Shown piece after piece: positions 1-10,175 of a stretch of 64,000 nt of DNA. Source of the stretch: Saccharomycopsis fibuligera x Saccharomycopsis cf. fibuligera. Lineage: Eukaryota; Ascomycota; Saccharomycetes; Ascoideales; Saccharomycopsidaceae. The notes below the pieces were generated by a model. That model worked only from the letters and a program-made list of their open reading frames with translations, was not told the origin of the DNA and did not search any database. The stretch is taken from contig CP012812.1 of NCBI GenBank assembly GCA_001936135.1, positions 1,612,001 through 1,676,000 on the forward strand. The letters run 5' to 3'. Every line of letters begins with the position of its first letter. The stretch's first letter is position 1. The position numbers and the translations under genes are program-made.

Positions 1-411
1 GCTATTGCTGCTTTGATGTAAGCTGCTATTGACTAAATTACCGCCAACATTATTGCCCAAATAGTCAAAATTGCTGGAGCTGTTATTATTATTGATTGCT
101 GCGTACAATGGACTAAACTTACATATTGGGTTTGGGTTCGTATATGTAGTCACAACTTCTTCTGGACTGTATGGCAAATCGCTACTAGAGCAATTGTTAT
201 TATTGCTGTTGAGCTGATCACTAGAAGACAAAGTGCTGCTGCTACTAGCGCTACCAGCGGAGAGGGAAGCGTAATTTATGCTAGAGTCGCTGTTTCTGTT
301 GGATTGTGTCTGTTGCTGTTGCTGCTGTTGCTGCTCTTGATGTAGTTTTTGGAGTTTTTCTTGACGCTCCTTGAGCTTTTGAAGTCTCCAAGATACATCG
401 CTATTAGCCAT
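1..411 (-). CDS. N-terminal part of an unrecognised Gln/Asn/Ser-rich protein (partial)
   Basis: An open frame runs without a stop from an ATG at 411 to the left edge (137 codons), so only the N-terminus is visible. The protein begins MANSDVSWRLQKLKERQ, a charged helical stretch likely to form a short coiled coil (residues 1-27), followed by a Gln run and a long Ser/Asn-rich segment. Codon use (CAA/CAG for Gln, AAT/AAC for Asn) is like that of the real genes in the window. No catalytic motif or domain is visible and I do not recognise the family. The upstream flank has long T tracts near 701-732. That it is a real gene is fairly likely from its length at an edge and its compositional match; function cannot be given. 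Confidence 0.6.
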   Translation of the reverse strand, partial: MANSDVSWRLQKLKERQEKLQKLHQEQQQQQQQQTQSNRNSDSSINYASLSAGSASSSSTLSSSDQLNSNNNNCSSSDLPYSPEEVVTTYTNPNPICKFSPLYAAINNNNSSSNFDYLGNNVGGNLVNSSLHQSSNS

Positions 412-1427
412 TGTGAGTATGTTAATGTGTTGTTCGGCGCTTGTCTTCTTGTAGAATAGGAACCAGCCTAAGTTTCTCAAAAGACAGATAAGTGGGTAAA
501 AAATAGGAATATTATTTTCCAATGATTGATTGATTGAATGATTGACGAAAATGTAAACAACAATCAAAATGAACAAGAAAAGAAAAATTGTGAAAGAATT
601 GAAACAAGAGGAAAAGAAATGGAGGAATTTACGTATATATAAATTGACTAAATGAACGAAATTACAGGTCAGGTTCCCACACTAATGAAAGCGCCGGTCC
701 TTTTTTTTTTTACCTTTTTTTTTTTTTTTTTTAACTCTGCGATGTGCGCTTGGAATCGGCTCGAGTAAAACTCAAACATTTGCCTAAAACAGAATGTCAG
801 CCCTTAGCGAGCTCAAAACTCAGCTAACACCAATCGCACAATCGACTGCAGTCAATTAGACTTCGGGAACAAAAGCAAAAATAAAAATAAAAAAATAAAA
901 CAAAAAAAGAGTAGAAAAGTTGCAGCTTATTACATGCGAGTTTCTGCACCATCCTGTCATTCCCAAGCATTGTCTCGCAGCACAGTGCCTTTGGAAAAAG
1001 CATCCACCAACAAATCGACAAACGAATTTGAGTAGCAGGCGCCACTTGTGATGATGATGGGAGGGCGGCGATGATGATGATTATGATGATGACGGCGATA
1101 CGCCTTAAGGCCCTCGGGGGCTCTGACGGCCGCACCTTTTTACAGTTACTGCCATACCACTGTATCGTTCCCATCATACTTCTATTTACTAATACAGGGC
1201 GTTGCAATTCGAAAAAATGAAAATAAAAAATAAAAAATAAAAAAATCTGGGAGAGGACGGACCGCGGGTCTGTTCAAACTACCAATACGCAAACGCGTTT
1301 ACATAGCATTTATTCATTGCTCAGTAGTTGAGCTCGTTCTTTCTGCTTTATGTCAGAGCCTCTCCTTTGCGGTGCACAAACCCGTACTCACATTAACCCC
1401 TCTCCGCAGTGCCAGCTGCAACGCGAG

Positions 1428-1457
<30 letters not shown>
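1428..1457. repeat. A30 homopolymer
   Basis: Thirty consecutive A residues in intergenic DNA. Runs of similar length also occur at 5112-5142 (A), 11873-11902 (A), 26818-26842 (T), 32431-32456 (T) and 34582-34616 (T). Confidence 0.95.
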
Positions 1458-1458
<1 letters not shown>

Positions 1459-3150
1459 AACAACAACCAGGCCATTGCAAAGATTACTATTGTGGAAAGC
1501 CTACCAAAAGATCAAGGACCCGCCAAGACCAGGGCCAGGACCAGCCAACGTAGCTCAATATTTTTGTCAGCAACGACACGATACCAAGAGCTGTAAATTG
1601 GCATATATATATATATCAACATTATTTAGCTGCTAGTGATAAACTAAAAAGTGTAATGTTACAAGGCGCTCCTGTGTACCTACGGTATTCCCTGATTTTG
1701 CCTCTTTGTCTCTTGATATTAGTATTCCCGTTTAAAATGTATACCTCCTGCTCTGTGCTGTTTAACGCGGTGACACGTATCTGTCTGCGGAAATCGCAGC
1801 GCTGCAATTTGCCAACCTTAACGTGCACCCAGAGTAAGGTATAAGCTTTAGTGGTGCGTGCTAATGCTGCAAGCCGCATGTTTGACGTCTGATGTTGATT
1901 TTATCATTCGTTTAACCATATCAGATCTATCAAGATATCGACATAGAGATGATGGTGAAGGCATCGAAACAACTGAAGTTCAACTAATAGGGGCGGATTT
2001 GTTTTGTTACAAAAAGAAAAGTTAAAAACAATGAGTGTAGCAGAGAAAAATACATAAAAAAAAAAAATTAAGATGTAAAAGGTTGTTACCAGTATTAATG
2101 CCCTCCCCAAACATAATGCTATAAAACAGCCAACCCAGTGCAACATTTGTATCAGCTAAGCTCTCTTAGTAAGTTCTTTTTCCGAGAAAGTTATTGTTTC
2201 CGCGCACTAAATAGTAGGATTGTCTTACTTTCCAAATAAAGCCATAATTTTTGAAATCAGCTAGCCCCCAAATAATAATCAATTTGAAAGAAGTGCAAAT
2301 ATTCTTTAAAGATTAGCAGTAGCTCGGAAAATTTAGTACAAAAGCCAAATATTTCTAGGCCACCATCCTTTTTCCTCTTCCGGTAAAGAAGCCCATTTTC
2401 ACAAGACAAAAAGCCGTAATTATAAGGGCTCTAAATGACGATTTGTTACGCATTTTTCTCCCTCAAGCAAAACAATTGAACAATTGATTTGAAATTTATT
2501 CCCTTATTTTAACCATAAAGCTTCTCCTTCTCAAAATTTAGTATTTTTCGCTCAGATAATCTTCTAACGTGAACCTCTAAGAGACCTTTCCAACCGATAA
2601 ATTCACGTTCTTAGTTCTTTCTGGTTGCATTTCTGCGGAGCACAGGAAGACATATGGCCGGCAACTCTGCGGAAGATCTCAAACTGGGAAATTTTTGCTA
2701 ATTAGCCAACAAATGAATCTGCGCAAAAACTCAACGTACAGAAACAGTTTAATAACAAAAAAAAAAAAAGAAAAATCCAGACCATCGATTCAAGCGCAAT
2801 ACTGTGTATTGTGTATAGTGAGGTACGTTTATGGTAGGCTCAAATTTTCTGCATTTTTATTTGCCCAATTGAAGTAGAGTGTTGTAGTTTTAACTTTTTT
2901 CTGTTTTTCGCATCTCTGCAGCTCAACCCAATACCGGCTACTTATTGAGATGAGATACTATCGGAAACCCCTACTTGCTTTTGCTTATAAACCTTTGTAC
3001 GTGTTGTTTTCCCACCGAGAGTTTTACCAAGTTGTTTACCAATATTTACAACCTTGTTAAAATTATCTACCTCGACGGTCACTCAGAGCGAATAAAGTCA
3101 ATCAGCATGATCAACTAATTTGACATTGTAGCTGTTAAGTTTGCAGGTTT

Positions 3151-3188
3151 GTTCGTTCGTTCGTTCGTTCATTCTTTCGTTCGTTCGC
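3151..3188. repeat. GTTC tetranucleotide microsatellite
   Basis: About nine copies of GTTC with one imperfect unit in the middle. It is intergenic and no function is apparent. Confidence 0.9.
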
Positions 3189-5110
3189 TGGCGTAAAATT
3201 ACCGATTGGTTAATTAGTGTATCGATCGAAGCTAAACTTGGCCAACAATAGGCCTCTTTACATCTAATAGCTGAATTTGGTAATAAGAAGAAACCAAGCT
3301 GGTGTTTTACGGATGTATTGAGGAAATAACTTAAGATGCAGAAATGAGTTGTGGACAGCTTAGGCCGTTTGAGTTTTCGTTGAGTCCTTCTCTATTAGTC
3401 GTTTATTTGGTGTGATACAGAAAATATCCAGTTTTGTCTCCAAAATTACTGCTACTAAAGTATGTTCTCATACTACTCGAAAATGAGTTGCCGAATTCAA
3501 GATTGTATTTTATATTTATATTTATTTTTAAATATTTATATTTATTTTTATTACCTATGATGCGTATTTGACAGGTGCGCTAGTGTGCAGAACTTGACTT
3601 TGCACTGCTGATTCTTAAGCTGTTTATTATCTATTGAAGTTCAGAATATTGCTGATTTCCTACTTGGCATGTTTTCTCAGAGCTTAATCAAATTCTCAGT
3701 ATTATTGCTTGGAAAACAATAAAAATAAGGTGTCATGTGTTACAATGTTTGTATTTTTGTACTTGGCCTCTCAATAGTTTACTAGTATAACCAGTACTTT
3801 GATTGAACTCATATTATTACTTTGGATGACAGTACATTCTGTTTCAGGTCCCGTTCGAGATCCATGCTGTCACATATTTGCTGTAACACCGCAAGTTGCA
3901 AGTTGCACATTGCAGGTATTTACAGTACTAATTTGCAATTCTGCTTGTAACTTGCAAATGTGTTCAGTATATAAAAATATATACTTAATCTGGGTTGACT
4001 GGAAAAGTAAAATCGACAATTGGAGGTTGAAGACTTGGCGTAAAATAATTGTGCGGTTGGCTTTTTTTTTAAAAGAAAAAAAAAATTTCTAGCGCGCGCA
4101 CCGGAAAAGTACGGCTCGCAAGTGCGTTGGGTAACCTAATGGATCAAAAGTTGCCGTATAGAAAAAGAGACATATGAAAAAACAGCGCTTTTCGTCTTTA
4201 TTTGAGGACCTAGAAAGCAGCTCTACAAGCTCACAAAATAACAAACATAGACTTTGTTCTAGCTGCGGAACATAAATCAAGGAAATGTTACTCGCTCGCA
4301 GGAAAACTTAAACTTCAATTTTGGTATGCAACATGGCTGAATAAAGTAAAGTCTCTTACTTTCTTGGTTTGACTAGACTTGACAGAGTGTCAAAATAGCA
4401 GACCGCAGGTGCCAAAAACTTAACCATTACAATGACGGGTTTTATTTGACGGTAACAGTTCCAAACTTGGAAAGACCAAAATTATGCCGTTTTCGTCGTG
4501 TGCAAGGGCATCTAGATATCTTAGACCTATGACATAGCATCAATGTCTACCGGAAAAATACGTCAATGCTGGCTTTTAGATTTAAATGGAGAGCAGTAGT
4601 CTAATTCGATTATTTACGATACGTCAGCAGTTTTATAAAACATATTGACAAAAGTGCTTTCGAGTCCTGCATTGCTCTAAATGCCCAGCAGTTGATGTTT
4701 TTACGCTTTGGGCATCCGAAAGCGGTCATTGGGTAAGATGCCGTGTTGGCGTACACCAGTGGCATGCTATGTCGATCAGCTTGCTAGTGGGAGACAAACA
4801 TGTGGACAAGTAAGTGTGTCTGCTTAACAGATATTTCGATTCACATGAGCCTCAAACTCCAAAATAACGAGTGCCAACTACCCCTATCTTTAAACAGTTT
4901 ATAGTTTGGACTATTTTGTATATCAGAAAATGGGTCTTGCGTGACTGAAAATTGGCTACGTCAAATATCAAAGCTTGCTGACATCCATAATCTTGTCGTT
5001 AATTTTGTTTGAAAAATTCCTACGTATGAATCATTCCATGACTCACTTATGATTAGAACTTATAGAAATAATTCTGCAAGTCAAAAGTATATAATGATAA
5101 AAAACAACAA

Positions 5111-5144
<34 letters not shown>

Positions 5145-5178
5145 TTAAAAGACAACACTACTAGCAATCCAAAACCAA

Positions 5179-6048
5179 CTAAGTAAATTTATCAGTTGTG
5201 TAAGAAACTTCCTTCCATTTGTTAATCCTCTCAGAGTGATATTTGGCAGAACTTTCAACAATATCCACTGCATCTTTACCAAAAGTAATAATTTCAGGAA
5301 CCTCCTTATCAAATGGTGCCTCTTGATGGGCCAATCTGACCAAGTGTTGACCAAGCTCAGCTGGATCACCTGGTTGTTTATCATAATAGCTGAGAAAAAC
5401 ATCTTTGAGAGCTCTTCTATCTTTTTCATAATCAGCAACTTTGGCTGGAAACACTTTGGTATCGTCATTAGTCTTTAAGCCGCTAAGAAAACCATCCATA
5501 AATCCAGTTTTGAAAGCGCCAGCCTCAACTAAGACCGAGCGGATTCCAAACTCTTTTACTTCTTTGTCCAAAGTGGCACTAATAATTTGAATGGCAGCTT
5601 TCGAAGAGCAATATAGAGAATATAATGGAATGTATTCATATGCACATCTACTGCCAATGGTGATGAAAAGACCGGACTTCTTGGATCTAAAATGCGGCAA
5701 AAAGGCGGTTATAACTTTAACAGGGCCAAAAACATTAGTGTTGAATTGCTCTTGTAAAAGATCAGCCCCGGCTTCTTCAAGACTTCCTAATTGACCAAAC
5801 CCAGCATTGTTAACAACAATATCAATAGGACCATTGCTTTTTATAATTTCCTCAACTGAGTCAGCCACAGCTTTACTAGAGCCATTGACGTTGAAGCTGA
5901 CTGTGATTGCCCCTTTTTCTTTGAATGATGAAAGCTTTGCAGCATCTCTGCTGGCAGCAATTACCTTGTCGCCCTTGGCAAGTGCAGCTTCAACGATAGC
6001 AGCACCAATACCTGAGGAGGCACCGGTAACGAACCAAGTAGTAGTCAT
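5179..6048 (-). CDS. Short-chain dehydrogenase/reductase (SDR), copy 1
   Basis: A 289-residue NAD(P)-dependent oxidoreductase of the classical SDR family. Visible motifs: the cofactor-binding TGASSGIG at residues 8-15, NNAG at 80-83, catalytic Ser133 in IGSR, and Tyr146-x3-Lys150 in YCSSK. Length is normal for a single-domain SDR; there is no signal peptide or membrane segment, so it is probably cytosolic. Substrate cannot be told from sequence. It lies 543 bp downstream of a second, clearly homologous SDR on the same strand and 2.6 kb from a sugar-porter gene. A TATAAA element lies about 115 bp upstream of the ATG, and the word GCTATCTCCG (coding strand) is found at the same distance upstream in the sister gene. 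The ATG at 6048 fits the family N-terminus exactly. Confidence 0.93.
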   Translation of the reverse strand: MTTTWFVTGASSGIGAAIVEAALAKGDKVIAASRDAAKLSSFKEKGAITVSFNVNGSSKAVADSVEEIIKSNGPIDIVVNNAGFGQLGSLEEAGADLLQEQFNTNVFGPVKVITAFLPHFRSKKSGLFITIGSRCAYEYIPLYSLYCSSKAAIQIISATLDKEVKEFGIRSVLVEAGAFKTGFMDGFLSGLKTNDDTKVFPAKVADYEKDRRALKDVFLSYYDKQPGDPAELGQHLVRLAHQEAPFDKEVPEIITFGKDAVDIVESSAKYHSERINKWKEVSYTTDKFT

Positions 6049-6591
6049 TGGTAAAAAGTTAGGAAAAATTATTAATGTCTAATAGGAGATGAAATAAGCT
6101 GTTATTGAAGAACTTTCAATCTTAGACGTGAGTTTTCTCAAAGCGCGGCTTAAACACTGCATTTATACCCCCGGACTATATACAAGCATGTCGGGGATCG
6201 TCCTCGGAGATAGCAGCTGCATTTCCGGATACGACAACCACTAACGACAGTCGCTGTCGCTTAGATTACTAATGCTGTCAATGCAAGACAAGATTAAAAT
6301 ATTAATAAACCCAGCTCGGTTTAGCCTTGAATTTTCTCCGAAATGTCAGAGTCGGATTACATTTAGTGCCCTAGTGTGGTGTACCATATAATCTCCTATT
6401 TTATAAATGAAATGAAGCCCATGTATTGCAACGTTCCACACAACATTGAAGTGTGGACGATAGGGTTTTCATTTGCTATCGAAGGTGGATAAAATAAGCT
6501 GGAGTAAACTGGAATATACTTAATCAAGGAGAAACTAGAGAACCTAAAATGCAAAACGAGCTATTTATCAGCATTACCATGGACCGGATCA
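6049..6591. promoter_or_regulatory. Promoter region of SDR copy 1
   Basis: The 543 bp between the two tandem SDR genes. It has a TATAAA box on the minus strand at 6162-6167 and several CGG/CCG triplets at about 6170-6240, a pattern that could serve zinc-cluster regulators (inference). The 3' part should hold the terminator of SDR copy 2. Confidence 0.5.
6205..6214 (-). promoter_or_regulatory. Shared upstream word, SDR copy 1
   Basis: CGGAGATAGC on the plus strand, 157-166 bp upstream of the copy 1 ATG. The same ten bases lie 154-163 bp upstream of the copy 2 ATG. The flanking DNA is otherwise largely diverged, so the word may be a conserved regulator site. Confidence 0.45.
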
Positions 6592-7458
6592 TCATGCGAA
6601 TTTATCGGTGGAGTAAGAAACATCCTTCCATTTTTCAAGCCTTTCCAAGTGATAATTCGCCGCTTTACTGATGGCATCAACCGAGTCTTTACCAAAAGAG
6701 ATAATTTCTGGCACTTCATCAGCAAAGGCTCCCTCCTTATGTGCTAAGTTAACCACATGTTCAGCAAGGACTCGTGGATCACCAGGCTGCTTGTCGTAGT
6801 AGCTTGCGTACCATCCCTTGAGTGTGTTTCTTGTCTTATCATAGTCGGAAATCTTAGCAGGAAATTGTTCACTGTCTTCATCACTTCTTAAAGAATTGAT
6901 AGCATCGTCCAAAAAAGCAGTCTTAAAAGCACCTGGCTCCACAAGCACTGAACGGATACCGAATTCCTGAACTTCTTTATCCAATGTAGCGCTAATGATT
7001 TGAAGTGCAGCTTTGGATGAATCATAAAGGGAGTAATATGGAACATACTCATATCCAACTCTGCTACCGATGTTGATGAAAAGTCCGGCCTTTTTAGTTC
7101 TAAAATGTGGCAAGAAGGCATTAATTACTTTCACTGGGCCAAAAACATTTGTTGTGAATTGTTTTTCGAGAAGGTCTATACCGGTTTCTTCAAGACTGCC
7201 AAACTGGCCATAAGCAGCATTATTGACAACAATATCAATAGGGCCATGAGTTTTGATAATTTCTTGTACTGAGCTGATAATTGCCTCACCATTACCATTG
7301 ATATTGAAGCTTACTGAAATTGCCCCTTTTTCTTCAACTAAAACAAGTTTTTGAGCATCTCTGCTAGCAGCGATGACTTTGTCACCTTTGGCAAGAGCGG
7401 CATCGGCGATCGCTGATCCAATACCTGAAGATGCGCCGGTGATGAACCAAGTTGCCAT
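6592..7458 (-). CDS. Short-chain dehydrogenase/reductase (SDR), copy 2
   Basis: A 288-residue tandem paralogue of the downstream SDR, alignable end to end with no gaps beyond one residue at the N-terminus. Cofactor motif TGASSGIG at residues 7-14, catalytic Ser132 in IGSR, and Tyr145-x3-Lys149 in YDSSK. The family NNAG motif reads NNAA here (79-82), a mild change usually tolerated. It is cytosolic by appearance and the substrate is unknown. Shared blocks such as EFGIRSVLVE and PHFRTKKAGLFI against copy 1 show a duplication that is old enough for many substitutions. The ATG at 7458 has a TATATATA about 120 bp upstream. Confidence 0.93.
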   Translation of the reverse strand: MATWFITGASSGIGSAIADAALAKGDKVIAASRDAQKLVLVEEKGAISVSFNINGNGEAIISSVQEIIKTHGPIDIVVNNAAYGQFGSLEETGIDLLEKQFTTNVFGPVKVINAFLPHFRTKKAGLFINIGSRVGYEYVPYYSLYDSSKAALQIISATLDKEVQEFGIRSVLVEPGAFKTAFLDDAINSLRSDEDSEQFPAKISDYDKTRNTLKGWYASYYDKQPGDPRVLAEHVVNLAHKEGAFADEVPEIISFGKDSVDAISKAANYHLERLEKWKDVSYSTDKFA

Positions 7459-8613
7459 AATTTTAGCGATTAAACCAGATAAAGATACTAAAGAAGAAGA
7501 ATATCGCTAATTTATAGCTTTGAGTTTTTTGTGTGCTTTCCGATCATCATTGCTTCTCTGGGTACTCTCGCGACTATATATATTGTGGCCTTGGCCGACA
7601 TGTATTAATAACGGAGATAGCGGGGCACCAGTGGAAATAACGGGAGACAAGAATCATATACCAATTATCTCCTTTGATTTTAAGGTAAAATTCCAATATT
7701 AAGATTCATATAAAGAAAACCTTGTGATGAAAGCGACTAAATTGTTAAGTTTAGGGTTGCAAGATTCCATAAGTGAGAAAACAACACTGCAAACGTAAGT
7801 TGTTCGGTCATTGGTGCTGGGCTGGGATGGCTGTCTCCTTTGTCTGCTTCAACATTGGTGAAATGGTCATCGACTATTTTGTAAGCCGTTGGTAGCAACT
7901 AATTCTGTGTTTAAACTTTGTCTGCTTTACTTAGACAGTAGAGACATTGATAAATGCTGCTGTTAACCACGGCATTGACTGGCCCCAAAGAATATCAGGA
8001 ATTCTGATGTGCACATTTTCCGGTTAACTGGTCACGCTCAAATAGACCGGATATGTGGCCAGACAATATTGCACCCGAGGGAGGATTGGCATTCTGAACT
8101 CATTAATGCTGGGAGCTATTGTTGCAGCGGAACATTCTTTATTATAGTTGATAGAATCAAACTTTGTTTGTTTTTGATGCCGTTTCGGAAAAACTTGCTA
8201 GGGCAACGACGATTTCCATATAGATGACACGGAAAAATTACAACAATAAGTTGAGCAAGTTTGTTAATTAAGATAATGACTTTTTACAAAAATCCATGCT
8301 TATGGTCACCCATGCGGAGCATAAAATGTTTAGGAAATTTATTGAGCTACATATTACTGCAGAACATAAAGAAGAAATATCGTGTATGTCATAACTCGTT
8401 AAGTCAAAGAGGGAAAGAAAAAAGTAAATCGCAAAAAGGCAGCCGCAGTGGCTTATAAACCGTTTATCATAGAGGCACTCAAATAATGAAGATCAAAAAC
8501 ACATAAAGCACAGGAGAAAAAAAGCATAAGAAGCAAAAAGGCAAATCAGAGAAAAACAGCAACAAAAGAAAAAAAAAAGTGTTTATATCATGAGAGGTTC
8601 TCAAATTGCAATA
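7459..8613. other. Intergenic region between SDR copy 2 and the sugar porter
   Basis: 1.15 kb that contains the SDR copy 2 promoter (TATATATA at 7575-7582, shared word at 7612-7621) and, at 8470-8600, an A-rich stretch on the plus strand that would be the U-rich 3' end of the transporter transcript. I see no gene; small frames here lack protein-like composition. Confidence 0.5.
7612..7621 (-). promoter_or_regulatory. Shared upstream word, SDR copy 2
   Basis: CGGAGATAGC on the plus strand, 154-163 bp upstream of the ATG of SDR copy 2. It matches the word at 6205-6214 upstream of SDR copy 1. Confidence 0.45.
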
Positions 8614-10029
8614 CTATGATCTTCCCCAGAAGTTTTTCATGTTTTTGATGTTTTCAGAAGCAACTGCCCAAGTTGGTTTAGAGAAAATATCATCAATTTC
8701 TTCCAAAGTCTTGTTTTTGGTTTCTGGCATGAACAAGATTTGGTAAATGACACCCAAAAAGGCAATACCACCGTAGAAACCAAGAGTAAGACCAGTATAA
8801 GTCATTGCCTGTTGCATCTTGGTAAAGTTATAAGTAACGGTAAAGGACCACAAGTAAAGCATAGTACTGCAAATGGTCATACCCACAGATCTGGTTCTCA
8901 AGTTAAAAGATTCAGATGGAATAACCCAAGTCAAAGTAGCGTATGCACCGAAGAACACAAAATATAAGATAATACCGGAAAGATAGACACCTTCAGCTGC
9001 TGCTTTGTGGGTCTCTGGATTAATCAAGTAACCAACACCAACAAGAATTAAACCAACAAAGAAACCAAAAATGTTCATACCCCAAGTTCTTCTACCGAAA
9101 CGGTCCATCCATAAGATAGCTGGAATAGTACCAATTAAAAGAGATCCACCACCTACTAAGGACATGAAAACAGAGTTTTTAGTGTCGAAACCAATCTTGG
9201 CCATCAAAGTGGACATGTAGTACATGACTGCATTGACACCAGTTAATTGACCCAAGGTAATCATGACAACAGAATAAACCAAAGCACGACGATTTCTTGC
9301 AATTCTGAACAAGTCAAGCCATAACTCTTTTCTGCTTTCTTCTCTAGCCAATTCATCCTCTTGGATTGCAGCTTGCTTCATTTCCAAGAACTCAACTTTA
9401 TTTTCGGTCACATTGATGTCTCTCAATCTTTTCCAAACATTGAAAGCTTCACCATATCTGCCTTGATGTACAAGGAAACGAGGAGATTCTGGCAAGAAGA
9501 ACATACCAATGAAAAGAATAGTAGAAAAGACCAAAGAAGAACCGACCATATAACGCCAGCCACCTTTGACTTCATAAAAGATAGCGGCAACTGCATAACC
9601 AAGAACTTCACCAAGAGCAATGTTGAATTGATACAAAGAGACAATGTTACCTCTGACCGCAGCGGGCACAGATTCGGCAATATAAACGTTAACACAGCCA
9701 CCTTCGATACCAACACCAACACCCAAGATAAATCTACCAGCATACATAAGGTGATGATTACGGGCACCAGCGCAAAGCCCAGCCCCCAAAGTGTACCAAA
9801 TACAAGAAATAATAATGGAAAATTTTCTACCAAAAATCTCGTTAAGCGGAGTCATGATGATAGATCCGGCCATAGCACCCAAAGGCATCAATGATGAAAT
9901 TAAAGAGTCCTCATGGTCATTAAGATTTAATGCTGGTTTCATACCGATAGAAGCGCCGGAAATAATAGATTGATCCAAACCAGAAAGAATACCAGCGGCA
10001 GCAGCAAAGGCACCAAGAAGGTACACCAT
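8614..10029 (-). CDS. MFS sugar-porter family transporter; N-terminus apparently frameshifted
   Basis: A 12-span major facilitator of the sugar porter family, acting in the plasma membrane as a likely proton symporter or facilitator. Signatures: GRFILGVGVG, PESPRFL at the end of the N-terminal half, DRFGRR in the mid-loop, and PETKNKTLEEID after the last span. The interval is given from the first in-frame ATG (10029), which opens directly at span 1. The homologous-looking frame is open further, to an in-frame stop at 10129-10131, with no ATG. An ATG at 10175 begins MDIEASAINTSSSAGSN, a plausible cytosolic tail, but sits in another frame and stops at 10122-10124. One missing base at about 10120-10125 would explain this, either a real mutation or an assembly error. 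A TATATATA lies about 165 bp upstream of 10175. Substrate is not predictable; sugars, polyols or inositol are all possible. Confidence 0.88.
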   Translation of the reverse strand: MVYLLGAFAAAAGILSGLDQSIISGASIGMKPALNLNDHEDSLISSLMPLGAMAGSIIMTPLNEIFGRKFSIIISCIWYTLGAGLCAGARNHHLMYAGRFILGVGVGIEGGCVNVYIAESVPAAVRGNIVSLYQFNIALGEVLGYAVAAIFYEVKGGWRYMVGSSLVFSTILFIGMFFLPESPRFLVHQGRYGEAFNVWKRLRDINVTENKVEFLEMKQAAIQEDELAREESRKELWLDLFRIARNRRALVYSVVMITLGQLTGVNAVMYYMSTLMAKIGFDTKNSVFMSLVGGGSLLIGTIPAILWMDRFGRRTWGMNIFGFFVGLILVGVGYLINPETHKAAAEGVYLSGIILYFVFFGAYATLTWVIPSESFNLRTRSVGMTICSTMLYLWSFTVTYNFTKMQQAMTYTGLTLGFYGGIAFLGVIYQILFMPETKNKTLEEIDDIFSKPTWAVASENIKNMKNFWGRS

Positions 10030-10175
10030 ATGGTTTTTATTTTTGAAATTAAGCTCGTACTCAAGAGATGTTAGTTTCTGGAACCAGCTTCTGTTTTGCT
10101 TGGCGGAAGCTGCCAAGTTTTCTAGTTGCTACCAGCAGAGCTAGAGGTGTTTATAGCACTCGCTTCAATATCCAT

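Larger units (their letters stand above)
412..5178. other. Long gene-poor stretch, 4.8 kb
   Basis: I see no convincing gene here. Short frames exist but are poor in protein-like composition, and several merely translate homopolymers. Visible structure: T tracts at about 701-732, a 30-base A run at 1428-1457, a GTTC tetranucleotide array at 3151-3188, an AT-rich direct repeat at about 3506-3551, an imperfect inverted repeat with arms near 3891-3903 and 3942-3956, and a 31-base A run at 5112-5142 just behind the dehydrogenase stop codon. No tRNA was found. The size is unusual for a yeast intergenic region. Confidence 0.6.

Noticed and set aside
824-1207. 127-codon minus-strand frame with an Ile run
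   Set aside because: The Ile run comes from a GAT/ATG-type repeat and the tail from A-rich DNA.
3840-3870. tRNA-like B-box word (CCCGTTCGAGATCC)
   Set aside because: No acceptor stem, D arm or anticodon arm can be built around it.
3799-4092. 97-codon plus-strand frame over an inverted repeat
   Set aside because: It spans an inverted repeat and a low-complexity end; no domain or codon bias.
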